From an uncultured Pelagibacteraceae bacterium (GTDB lineage: Bacteria > Pseudomonadota > Alphaproteobacteria > Pelagibacterales > Pelagibacteraceae): DNA of 64,000 nt. The notes under the pieces were generated by a model. It was not told where the DNA came from. It saw only the letters and a program-made list of their open reading frames with translations, and did not search any database. Shown in pieces: positions 34,394 to 42,865 of this stretch. Positions within the stretch are counted from its first letter, which is position 1, and every line of letters starts with the position of its first letter. The stretch spans positions 1 through 64,000 of the forward strand of contig CACEDU010000005.1 in NCBI GenBank assembly GCA_902558435.1. Reading direction: 5' to 3'. Both the position numbers and the translations under genes were made by a program.

Positions 34394-35163
34394 TAATTGA
34401 TAATTGTTCTAACAGTACCAAGTTTGTCTACTTTACCAATATATTCACCTTTGCTTTTAATTGGCACAACACCAACTGTTGAGCCAGTAAATACATAAAA
34501 ATCTTTATCTATAGAAACTTTCTCTTTTCTTATTTTGTTAAGAACAAATTTCAAAGAATTTAGTGGGTTTACATAAACAGTATTTGTATTACCGTCTACG
34601 TTTAATCCTTTTTTATTTTTTAATTTTGTTTTTAAATTACTGAAATTTATTTTCTTAAATTTTTTCTTAGCTCCAACAATAAATTTAATATTCACACCAA
34701 AATCACTACATAAATCACCTAAATATTTAATACCTTTTTTTCTCTGTCTAAATCCAACAACCTCAATGCAAGGACCCATATGAGTAATAAATTTTGTTAT
34801 ATTTTTTGAATTTAATTTTCCTTTAAAGTCAAAAAATTTTTTTTTAATTATATAGTAAACCTCTACTTCAGTGCCTAAAGCATATTTATTAATTTTTACT
34901 CTTCCTCCAGATTTAATTAAATTTTTTCCAAATACAGTCGAATGAAATGGCTCTTTTTCTTTTAATTTTTTTAAGAGAGCAATTATTGTACCTCCCGCTT
35001 TAAAACCAACTTTTGTATCCTTAATTTTACTTTCACATAACAATCTTAGTTTATGTGCTAATTTTATATTCTTACAGAATTTTTCAGGAATTGGATTGAT
35101 AAGTTTATTACTATTATAAGCCTTTACTAATTTCTTTGACACTGATTGAATATCATTTTTCAT
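34393..35163 (-). CDS. 2-keto-4-pentenoate hydratase / FAH-family protein
   Basis: The 256-residue protein resembles MhpD/HpcG hydratases and oxalocrotonate decarboxylases: GFKAGGT near residue 54, the acidic metal motif TEVEVYYII, CIEVVGFRQ and the C-terminal VFTGSTVGVVPIKSKGEY. Such enzymes add water to 2-oxo-4-enoates in aromatic-compound breakdown. No other meta-cleavage genes are present, so the real substrate may differ. It lies 9 bp after the M23 gene and overlaps the M24 gene. Confidence 0.75.
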   Translation of the reverse strand: MKNDIQSVSKKLVKAYNSNKLINPIPEKFCKNIKLAHKLRLLCESKIKDTKVGFKAGGTIIALLKKLKEKEPFHSTVFGKNLIKSGGRVKINKYALGTEVEVYYIIKKKFFDFKGKLNSKNITKFITHMGPCIEVVGFRQRKKGIKYLGDLCSDFGVNIKFIVGAKKKFKKINFSNLKTKLKNKKGLNVDGNTNTVYVNPLNSLKFVLNKIRKEKVSIDKDFYVFTGSTVGVVPIKSKGEYIGKVDKLGTVRTIIN

Positions 35164-35172
35164 ATCTATAGC

Positions 35173-35961
35173 CTATTGAAGAACTGTCATTGGATCAAGC
35201 CTTGTTTGAAACCAATTTATTCTAAAATCTAAGTGAGGACCGGTTGATCTACCTGTTGAGCCAACAGTTCCTATTATATCTCCTTTTTTAATCAAATCTC
35301 CTACTTCAACCATTACATTTTCTAAATGAGAATAAATTGTCGATATACCATGACCATGATCCATAATAATTGTACCTCCGGTGTAATAAAGGTCATTTTC
35401 AGCCATCGTGACCACCCCAGTACCAGAAGATTTAATCTCTGTTCCTTTTTTTGCTGCTATATCTATACCGTAATGAGGCCATCTTGGTTTCCCATTGAGA
35501 ATTCTTTGGCTTCCATAAACTCCACTAATTATACCTTCAACCGGCATAATAAATTTTTCAGAAAAAAAAGTTAAATTGGAGTTTATTGCTCTAGCTTCTC
35601 CAATTTTCCCATTTTCTTTTTTAATTCTTTTATAAACAGACTCAGGTGGAGTTACTTTATTTTCAGGCAATCCGTCAATTCTTTGAATGTTATACTTACG
35701 TTTGAATACTTTTTTGACTATTTTCTCTGATTTATCGTTAGTTATTTTTGTTATCAAAACATCAAATTTTCTATCTCTATCAATTCCAAAAACAAAATAA
35801 CCATCATCTGATACTTTGACACTTTTTTTATCAATAATTATTTTTGAATTAGGATCTGTTTTTCCTAAAATGAAATGGCCTTGAATAAATTTACCATCAA
35901 ATTCAATTGCTAAAATATTTGTTGGAAAAAAAATTGCTAGTATCAGCAACAGTTTTTTCAT
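35173..35961 (-). CDS. M23-family metallopeptidase, exported
   Basis: The 262-residue protein has a signal peptide from the ATG at 35961 (MKKLLLILAIFFPTNILA). A C-terminal LytM/M23 domain carries HYGIDIAAKKGTEIKSSGTG (the H-x3-D motif) and HGHGISTIYSHL. It cleaves peptidoglycan crosslinks in the periplasm or activates amidases. A longer frame reaches back to 36039, but the signal peptide and the one-base overlap with the SDR stop favour 35961. Confidence 0.9.
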   Translation of the reverse strand: MKKLLLILAIFFPTNILAIEFDGKFIQGHFILGKTDPNSKIIIDKKSVKVSDDGYFVFGIDRDRKFDVLITKITNDKSEKIVKKVFKRKYNIQRIDGLPENKVTPPESVYKRIKKENGKIGEARAINSNLTFFSEKFIMPVEGIISGVYGSQRILNGKPRWPHYGIDIAAKKGTEIKSSGTGVVTMAENDLYYTGGTIIMDHGHGISTIYSHLENVMVEVGDLIKKGDIIGTVGSTGRSTGPHLDFRINWFQTRLDPMTVLQ

Positions 35962-36719
35962 TATTTTGCTGTCCATCCTCCATCTATCAGAATAGATGAT
36001 CCAGTTATCATTGCAGCAGCATCTGATGCCAAAAAACATACAGCTGTAGCCACATCACTCTCTTTAGCTGCTTTACCCATAGGAATATTGCCTAATGCCA
36101 AATTTTTGAATTTTTTATTCTTAAAAAATTTTTTTACCATAGGAGTTTCAACAAATGTAGGAGCAACTGTATTTACTCTGATATTTTTCGTTGCTAACTC
36201 TACACCCATGCCCTTTGTTAAACCTTCAATTCCAAATTTAGTCATATTATAAATATTTCTACCGGACATACCTACATGGCCAAGTTGAGATGACATATTT
36301 ATAATTGATCCAGCTCTTTTTTTATTTTTAATCATTTTCTTTACAACTAACTGTGCAACATTAAAGGCAGCCTTTAAGTTTAGATCTACTAAATAATTCA
36401 TACTTTGCTGTTTTATTTTCTCAAATGGTTCTGGAATATTAGTCCCTGCATTATTTACAAGAATATCAATAATTTTTATTTTTTTTAATTTTTCTTGTAA
36501 TTCATTATAGTTCATTACATCACAATTTATTTTGATTAATTTACTTTTAACTTTTTTTATGTCTTTTTCTAATTTATCAAGATCAGATGATGTTCTGCTC
36601 AAACCAATAATTGTTGCCCCTGCTTCAGCTAGGGCAATTGAACAAGCGCGTCCTAAGCCTTTACCAGCTCCTGTTACAAGAGCATATTTACCATTAAGAT
36701 TAATTTTTTTTAAATACAT
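35961..36719 (-). CDS. Short-chain dehydrogenase/reductase
   Basis: The 252-residue SDR has the cofactor motif VTGAGKGLGRACSIAL, NNAGTN, the active-site Ser in NMSSQLG and YNMTK (Tyr-x3-Lys). It resembles gluconate 5-dehydrogenase and similar sugar-acid or polyol dehydrogenases. It abuts terC and overlaps the M23 gene by one base. The substrate is unknown. Confidence 0.88.
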   Translation of the reverse strand: MYLKKINLNGKYALVTGAGKGLGRACSIALAEAGATIIGLSRTSSDLDKLEKDIKKVKSKLIKINCDVMNYNELQEKLKKIKIIDILVNNAGTNIPEPFEKIKQQSMNYLVDLNLKAAFNVAQLVVKKMIKNKKRAGSIINMSSQLGHVGMSGRNIYNMTKFGIEGLTKGMGVELATKNIRVNTVAPTFVETPMVKKFFKNKKFKNLALGNIPMGKAAKESDVATAVCFLASDAAAMITGSSILIDGGWTAK

Positions 36720-37295
36720 TTAAATAAATAACTTGATGTCTGTATAAATTAAATCAATTGCAACAAATAATATAGCAAATAAACCAACCCAAGCTATCCA
36801 TTTGTACTCTTTAATCCATCGAGAAATTAATGTTGCGGCAGTTGCCATTAATATAATTGATAAAACAAGACCAAAAACTAATAAAAAGTAATGATCTTTA
36901 GCAGCACCTGCTACACCTAACACATTATCCAAACTCATAGTAAAATCAGCTAACAAAACAGTCCAAATTGCTTTAAGCATTGATGAACTATCTACATTGA
37001 TGTTTTCCTCATCATTTTGTGAATTTCTAATTACATCAACATAAAGCTTGTAAACTATGTATAACAATAACAAACCACCTAAGAGTCTTAGGCCTGTTAT
37101 TTGTAAAAGATAAGCAGTTATAAGCGTTAATAAAATTCTTAATATTACTGCTCCTCCAATTCCCCAGAAAATTATTTTTTTTCTTTGTTCTGGAGGAAAT
37201 TTTGAAGCAACCATTCCTATAATAATTGCGTTATCTCCAGCAAGAATTAAATCAATAAATATTATTTGAAAAAAAATTGTAATTTCTTCTGTCAT
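36720..37295 (-). CDS. TerC-family (YjbE-type) membrane protein
   Basis: The 191-residue protein has about six membrane segments and two acidic intramembrane motifs, FIDLILAGDNAI and LADFTMSLDNVLG. TerC proteins are proposed manganese/metal exporters that metallate secreted enzymes. It overlaps the GMC gene by 4 bases (ATGA) and abuts the SDR gene. Confidence 0.88.
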   Translation of the reverse strand: MTEEITIFFQIIFIDLILAGDNAIIIGMVASKFPPEQRKKIIFWGIGGAVILRILLTLITAYLLQITGLRLLGGLLLLYIVYKLYVDVIRNSQNDEENINVDSSSMLKAIWTVLLADFTMSLDNVLGVAGAAKDHYFLLVFGLVLSIILMATAATLISRWIKEYKWIAWVGLFAILFVAIDLIYTDIKLFI

Positions 37296-38893
37296 CTAGC
37301 ATCTTCTATTATCATATCTGCTGCTTTTTCAGCAATCATAATAGTAGGTGCATTAGTATTTCCTGAGGTTATTGATGGCATAACAGATGCATCAACAATT
37401 CTTAAATTTTTCAAGCCATGAGCCACTAATCTATCAGATACGACTGCATTTTCATCCGAACCCATCCTACAAGTGCTTACAGGGTGAAAAATAGTACTAC
37501 AAAATTTTCCTGCCTCTTTAGCTAATTCCTCATTATCTGTGATATGAATACCTGGCCTATATTCCTCTGGTTCATATTTTTTGTATGCTTTAGAATTCAT
37601 TACAATGTTTCTTGTAATTTTTAATGCTTTGCCTGCAATTTCTCTGTCTTCATCTGTAGACAAATAATTCATTTTAATTTTTGGGGACACTCTTGTATCT
37701 GAAGATTTTAATTCAATAGAACCTCTGCTAGTGGGTCTTACATTTGTTATACTAGGAGTAAATGCTGTAAATTTATGTAGAGATCCTTTACCTAATACAT
37801 CTGTACTAGCAGGAGAAACGTGAAACTGTAAATTAGGAGTTGCCAAGTGTGGATCACTTTTGACAAAACCACATAAATAACTAGCTCCAACAGTAAGCGG
37901 TCCTTTTCTAAATAAAAGATATTTAAGTCCTGTCATAAATTTTTTAGTCATACTGTAATAAATATCATTTAAACTCTCTAAATTTTTGACTTTATAAACT
38001 GGTCTGAGCATTAAATGGTCAGTTAAATTCATTCCTACTCCAGGGTGATCTTTAACAACATTTACGTTATTTTTTTTTAACAATTCACCTGGACCAATAC
38101 CTGAGGCTTGAAGAATATGAGGAGAACCAATTGTTCCAGAACTTAAAATCACTTCCTTATTTGCTTTTACAGATATTACATTGTTACCAATCCAGTAATT
38201 TACTTTGTCTGCTTTTTTATTATCGAACTCAATATTCTTAACATGAGCATTTGTTACAACTTTTAAATTCTTTCTTTTTTTTACAGGATTTAGATATCCA
38301 ACTGCTGTGCTACATCTCAGTCCATTTCTAACTGTAAAAGGAAAATAACCCATGCCCTCGTTATCTCCATTATTAAAATCATCAGTTCTTTTATGACCGA
38401 ACTCTTCTGCTGCATCCATAAAAAGATCACAAACTTTAAATGTTCCTCTTATTTCTTGAACAGCTAAAGGACCTCCAGATCCATGAAATTCGTTTTCACC
38501 AAATTGGAAATCTTCAGATTTTTTAAAATATGGAAGAACATCTTCCCAAGACCAACCAACATTACCAAGCTGTCTCCAGTAATTAAAATCATTAGACTGG
38601 CCTCTTATATAAAGCATTCCATTGATAGAGGAACTTCCACCCAATGTTTTACCCCTTGGATAAACCATTTCTCTATTATCACAATATTTCTCTCTCTCTG
38701 TTTGAAAACACCAATCTGTTTTAGGGTTCAACATTGTCTTAAAATATCCACCTGGGATATGTATCCATGGATTAGTATCTTTGCTTCCTGCTTCGATTAA
38801 TAATACCTTGTGATTAGGGTTAGCACTCAATCTGTTAGCTAAGACACAGCCTGCCGATCCTGCACCTAAAATTACGTAATCAAAATTTTCCAT
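37292..38893 (-). CDS. GMC-family FAD alcohol/choline dehydrogenase-like protein
   Basis: The 533-residue protein shows FDYVILGAGSAGCVLANRLS, the GMC signature GGSSSINGMLYIRG and the active-site His region FHPVSTCRMG. Related enzymes oxidise choline, polyethylene glycol or other alcohols. It lacks the betaine-aldehyde-dehydrogenase neighbour of a bet operon, so choline is only one option. It is the first gene of the minus-strand operon and is divergent from the PhyH gene across 65 bp. Confidence 0.9.
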   Translation of the reverse strand: MENFDYVILGAGSAGCVLANRLSANPNHKVLLIEAGSKDTNPWIHIPGGYFKTMLNPKTDWCFQTEREKYCDNREMVYPRGKTLGGSSSINGMLYIRGQSNDFNYWRQLGNVGWSWEDVLPYFKKSEDFQFGENEFHGSGGPLAVQEIRGTFKVCDLFMDAAEEFGHKRTDDFNNGDNEGMGYFPFTVRNGLRCSTAVGYLNPVKKRKNLKVVTNAHVKNIEFDNKKADKVNYWIGNNVISVKANKEVILSSGTIGSPHILQASGIGPGELLKKNNVNVVKDHPGVGMNLTDHLMLRPVYKVKNLESLNDIYYSMTKKFMTGLKYLLFRKGPLTVGASYLCGFVKSDPHLATPNLQFHVSPASTDVLGKGSLHKFTAFTPSITNVRPTSRGSIELKSSDTRVSPKIKMNYLSTDEDREIAGKALKITRNIVMNSKAYKKYEPEEYRPGIHITDNEELAKEAGKFCSTIFHPVSTCRMGSDENAVVSDRLVAHGLKNLRIVDASVMPSITSGNTNAPTIMIAEKAADMIIEDAR

Positions 38894-38958
38894 TTAATTT
38901 AATTTCTTAAATTCTAATAACATATAGATAATAATATTTATATCTGCTAAATTTAACC

Positions 38959-39720
38959 ATGCTAAACGATGATCAAATAAATATTTATCAAAACGAAGGA
39001 TTAATTAAAAGTCCAACATGCTTATCTGAGCAAAAAGTAAAAGAATTAAATTTAGCCCTAGATAAATATCTTTTGGAGCATAAAAATGAAAATAATGAAT
39101 TTGTAAGTGGTTTATATGAGAGAGATGAAGCTTTTTTAAAATTTGCACTTTATCCAGAAATTATTAATGAAGTTAAACAACTGATAGGCGAGGATATTAT
39201 TTTATGGGGTTCGTCATTATTCTGCAAAGCACAAAAAACTGGAAATGAAACACCTTGGCACCAAGATGGAGAGTATTGGCCAATTAAACCATTAGAGTCA
39301 GTTACTATTTGGTTGGCCATTGATGAGGTTACATCTGAAAATGGACCTCTTCAATATATTCCAGGATCACATCTGAACAAAAGCCTTGCTGAGCATAAAA
39401 CGTTAGACAAGAAAAATATAACCTTAAATCAAACATTAAAAAATATTGATAAATTAAAAGAAAAATCAAAGTATGTTACGTTGCAACCTGGCATGTTCTC
39501 AATACATGATGTTTATTTATTTCATGGATCAAAAGCAAACTACTCTGGAAAAAGGAGAGCTGGCCTAACATATAGGTATATGCCTGCAACAAGTTTGTTT
39601 GATCATGAAGGGGCAAGGGAAATTGAAAAAAAGATTGGTTATTCATTACAGCGCCAATTACACTTGGTAAGTGGCACTGATAAAGCTAATAATAAAATTT
39701 TTAAAGATCACACCATATAA
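38959..39720 (+). CDS. Phytanoyl-CoA dioxygenase (PhyH) family protein
   Basis: The 253-residue Fe(II)/2-oxoglutarate dioxygenase has His101 and Asp103 in PWHQDGEYW, His189 in YLFHGSKANYSG and Arg200 for 2-oxoglutarate. Bacterial members hydroxylate lipids, ectoine, phosphonates or other small substrates. It is followed by the monooxygenase gene after 6 bp, so both oxygenases probably act on one compound. Confidence 0.87.
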   Translation: MLNDDQINIYQNEGLIKSPTCLSEQKVKELNLALDKYLLEHKNENNEFVSGLYERDEAFLKFALYPEIINEVKQLIGEDIILWGSSLFCKAQKTGNETPWHQDGEYWPIKPLESVTIWLAIDEVTSENGPLQYIPGSHLNKSLAEHKTLDKKNITLNQTLKNIDKLKEKSKYVTLQPGMFSIHDVYLFHGSKANYSGKRRAGLTYRYMPATSLFDHEGAREIEKKIGYSLQRQLHLVSGTDKANNKIFKDHTI

Positions 39721-39726
39721 TTTTAA

Positions 39727-41322
39727 GTGCAAAAGTTAGATTGTATAATAATAGGTGCCGGATTTTCAGGCTTATATCAACTTCACTGTTTAAGAGATAA
39801 ATTAAAATTAAATACTTTAGTTATCGAAGAAGGAAAAGATATTGGTGGCACATGGTATTGGAATACATATCCAGGTGCTCGTTGTGATTCTGAGAGTTTT
39901 ACCTATGGTTTTACCTTTTCTGAAAAAATTTTTAAAAATTGGACTTGGAAAGAAAGATATCCAAAGCAAAAAGTAATTTTAAAATATCTAAAATATTTTT
40001 CAAATGAACTAAAATTAAAAAAAAATATAGTTTTTAACCAAAAAGTAATTTCAGCAAAATATATAGAAAAAAATAATTTATGGAAAATTCAAACAAATAA
40101 TAAAAAAAAATATTACACCAAATATTTAATATGTGCTGTAGGATCTTTGTCATCTATAAATCTTCCAAAAATAAAAGGAATTAATCAGTTTAGAGGTCAA
40201 TTACATCACAGTGGAAGATGGCCTAAAAAGAAAATAAACTATAAAAACAAAATTGTAGGACAAGTAGGAACGGGTTCCACTGGAATCCAGATAGCGCCTG
40301 AAATTGCAAAAAAAGCTAAAAAATTAATTTTATTTCAAAGAACACCAAACTTTAGTATTCCAGCTAGAAATAGAAAACTAACTAAAGAAAATATTAAAAA
40401 TTATAAAAAAAATTTCAAAAAACTTAGAAATTTTTTAAAAAGAACTCCTGGAGGACATCCTTTTGAATTTCCTAAAAAATCTGCCTTTGATTATAACGAG
40501 ACAAAAAGAAATTCACTTTATGAAAAATCTTGGCAGTATGGAACTTTATCTTTTAGAGCAACATTTAATGATATAGTTAAAAATCTCAAAGCAAATCAAA
40601 CAGCAGTTAACTTTATAAAGAATAAAATATATTCAACAGTAAAAAATAAAAAATATGCTGATATATTAACTAATTTTGACCATCCTTTTACAGCTAAAAG
40701 ACCTACTTTAAATACAAATTATTATGAGATGTTTAATAAAAAAAATGTCGAATTAGTTGACTTAAAGCAAAGCCCAATAGTTAAAATAACTAAAAAAGGC
40801 ATTAAAACTAAAAAAGGCGAATACATTTTAGATAAAATTATTTTTGCAACAGGTTTTGATGCATTAACTGGATCAATTTTGAAACTAAATATAATTGGTA
40901 AAAAAGATATACATTTATCTAAATTTTGGAGCAAAGGTCCTAAAAGTTTTTTAGGCCTTCTTGTTCCGAATTTTCCAAATTTATTTATTGTGAGTGGACC
41001 TGGCAGCCCATCAGTTTTAACAAATGTTCCAGTACAAATAGAACAACATGTTAAATGGATTACAAATTGCATTAAATATTTAGAAAAAAATAAAAAAAAA
41101 AGCATTGAAACTACCAATCTTGCAGCAAAAAAATGGCAAAAAGAAATTATGAATTCAGTTAAAAAAACATTATTTATGAAAGCTAAAAGTTCTTGGTATA
41201 AAGGCGACAATATACCTGGTAAACCAAAGACTTTTTTACCTTATCCTGGTGGAATGCCAAAATATAAAAGTGAATGCATAAAAGTAGAAAAGAACAAGTA
41301 TAAAGAATTAAAAATATCTTAA
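39727..41322 (+). CDS. Flavin-dependent Baeyer-Villiger monooxygenase
   Basis: The 531-residue flavoprotein has FAD motif IIIGAGFSGLYQLH, GGTWYWNTYPGARCD and the exact type I Baeyer-Villiger fingerprint FRGQLHHSGRWP at residues 155-166. A second Rossmann motif GQVGTGSTGIQ binds NADPH. It inserts oxygen next to a ketone to give an ester or lactone. The start is GTG at 39727. The next gene follows by one base. Confidence 0.9.
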   Translation: MQKLDCIIIGAGFSGLYQLHCLRDKLKLNTLVIEEGKDIGGTWYWNTYPGARCDSESFTYGFTFSEKIFKNWTWKERYPKQKVILKYLKYFSNELKLKKNIVFNQKVISAKYIEKNNLWKIQTNNKKKYYTKYLICAVGSLSSINLPKIKGINQFRGQLHHSGRWPKKKINYKNKIVGQVGTGSTGIQIAPEIAKKAKKLILFQRTPNFSIPARNRKLTKENIKNYKKNFKKLRNFLKRTPGGHPFEFPKKSAFDYNETKRNSLYEKSWQYGTLSFRATFNDIVKNLKANQTAVNFIKNKIYSTVKNKKYADILTNFDHPFTAKRPTLNTNYYEMFNKKNVELVDLKQSPIVKITKKGIKTKKGEYILDKIIFATGFDALTGSILKLNIIGKKDIHLSKFWSKGPKSFLGLLVPNFPNLFIVSGPGSPSVLTNVPVQIEQHVKWITNCIKYLEKNKKKSIETTNLAAKKWQKEIMNSVKKTLFMKAKSSWYKGDNIPGKPKTFLPYPGGMPKYKSECIKVEKNKYKELKIS

Positions 41323-41323
41323 A

Positions 41324-42067
41324 ATGAGAACTATAAAATTTTTAATAGTATATTTATTTCTAACAACTAATTTAATTTCAGCAGAGATAGAAATTTTAGT
41401 TGATAAACCAGGTGAAGGAAAAAAAATTATTAATCATTCCTGGGTACAAATTGAATATACTGGTTCATTTATTGATGGAAAAGTTTTTGATACTAACGTC
41501 GGAAAAGATCGACCTTTAGTAGTTCAAATAGGAATGAGAGAAGTTATACCTGGTTTTGAAATGGGTATAGTTGGTACAAATAAAGGAACAATCAGAAAAA
41601 TAAAAATTCCCTCAGAATTAGCATATGGCTCTTCTGGAGCTGGAGACGTAATACCACCAAATTCAGATCTTATTTTTGAATTTAAGATTATTGATGTTTT
41701 AGATCCAAATTATAATTTAATTTCATCTGATGAATTAAAAAATTTGTTAGATAATAATGCAGTTGTTTTAGATATTAGAACGGACGATCAATGGAAAAAA
41801 ACTGGAGTAATTAAAGGATCATTTCAGGAAACTGCGTTTGATAAAAATGGAAAATTTAATGTTTATTTAATGGATAGAGTTAGAGCTTTAGCTGGCGCCG
41901 AGTCTCAAAATATTGAAATTATTTTTGTAAGTAATGATGGAGAGACCGCATCAATTTTAGGCAATGCCTTTGCAGAAGATTTAGGTTTTAAAAATGTATA
42001 TGTTTTAAAAGGTGGAATTAAAGCTTGGATTAATGAGGAAAAAGCATTAGTTTCCTTCTTAAAATAA
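41324..42067 (+). CDS. Exported FKBP-type isomerase fused to a rhodanese-like domain
   Basis: The 247-residue protein has a signal peptide (to about residue 20, ISA). An FKBP prolyl isomerase domain (about 35-125; VQIEYTGSFIDGKVFDT, AYGSSGAGDVIPPNSDL) and a rhodanese-like domain (about 130-245; VVLDIRTDDQWKKTG) follow. The rhodanese active-site loop reads FVSNDGETAS, with Ser203 in place of the sulfur-carrying Cys, so sulfurtransferase activity is unlikely. It probably acts as a periplasmic folding factor. Confidence 0.88.
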   Translation: MRTIKFLIVYLFLTTNLISAEIEILVDKPGEGKKIINHSWVQIEYTGSFIDGKVFDTNVGKDRPLVVQIGMREVIPGFEMGIVGTNKGTIRKIKIPSELAYGSSGAGDVIPPNSDLIFEFKIIDVLDPNYNLISSDELKNLLDNNAVVLDIRTDDQWKKTGVIKGSFQETAFDKNGKFNVYLMDRVRALAGAESQNIEIIFVSNDGETASILGNAFAEDLGFKNVYVLKGGIKAWINEEKALVSFLK

Positions 42068-42085
42068 CATCAAATCATTTAAAAA

Positions 42086-42865
42086 ATGAAGCTTAAAGAT
42101 AGAGTAGCAATAGTTACAGGCGGAGGTAAGGGCATAGGTGAAGAAATTTGCTTAGGCCTTGCAAAAGAGGGAGCTAAGATTGTTATAGCAGAAATAGATA
42201 TTGCAAATTCAGAAAATGCTAAAAAAAAGATTTTAGATACGGGTAGTGAAGCAATAATTGTAAAAACTGACGTTTCAAAAAAAGATAGTATTAATGAAAT
42301 GGTAGAAAAAGCCATTCAAACATTTGGAAAAATTGATATTCTTATAAATAATGCAGGCATAAGGCATGTAAAAAAATTATTAGATCATACCAAACAAGAC
42401 TGGGACGATATGATTTCAGTAAACCTTACAGCACCATTTCTTGCAAGTCAGGCAGTTATTCCTCACATGATTAAAAATGGTAAGGGAAAAATTATTAACT
42501 TTGGTTCTATAGCTAGTTTTATGGGCAGACCTGATAGAGTAGGTTATGTTGCAGCTAAAAGTGGAGTATTAGGTTTAACAAGAGCATTGTCAGTTGATCT
42601 TACCGGAAAAAACATAAACGTAAATACGATTTGTCCTGGATTGATATCAACACCTTTCAACCAAAAATATGCTGAAGACCCAAAACATGGAGAAGCTTGG
42701 GGAAAAGAAACCGTTGTTGGAAGATGGGGACAACCAAAAGATATTGTAGGAGCAGCAGTATTTTTATCAAGTGATGAATCTGATTTTATAAATGGATCTG
42801 AAATAAAAATAGATGGCGGATGGCTCTCTTCTAAAGTTAGAAGAGGAGAATTAGATAATGAGTAA
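42086..42865 (+). CDS. Short-chain dehydrogenase/reductase
   Basis: The 259-residue SDR has VTGGGKGIGEEICLGL, NNAGIRH, NFGSIASF and YVAAKSG (Tyr-x3-Lys). It resembles 3-oxoacyl-ACP reductase-like and hydroxy-acid or sugar dehydrogenases. It overlaps the aldehyde dehydrogenase gene by 8 bases, so the two likely act in sequence on an alcohol and an aldehyde. Confidence 0.88.
   Translation: MKLKDRVAIVTGGGKGIGEEICLGLAKEGAKIVIAEIDIANSENAKKKILDTGSEAIIVKTDVSKKDSINEMVEKAIQTFGKIDILINNAGIRHVKKLLDHTKQDWDDMISVNLTAPFLASQAVIPHMIKNGKGKIINFGSIASFMGRPDRVGYVAAKSGVLGLTRALSVDLTGKNINVNTICPGLISTPFNQKYAEDPKHGEAWGKETVVGRWGQPKDIVGAAVFLSSDESDFINGSEIKIDGGWLSSKVRRGELDNE

Noticed and set aside
40722..41210. 162-residue antisense frame
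   Set aside because: It lies fully inside the Baeyer-Villiger monooxygenase gene and has no recognisable domain; shadow of a real gene.
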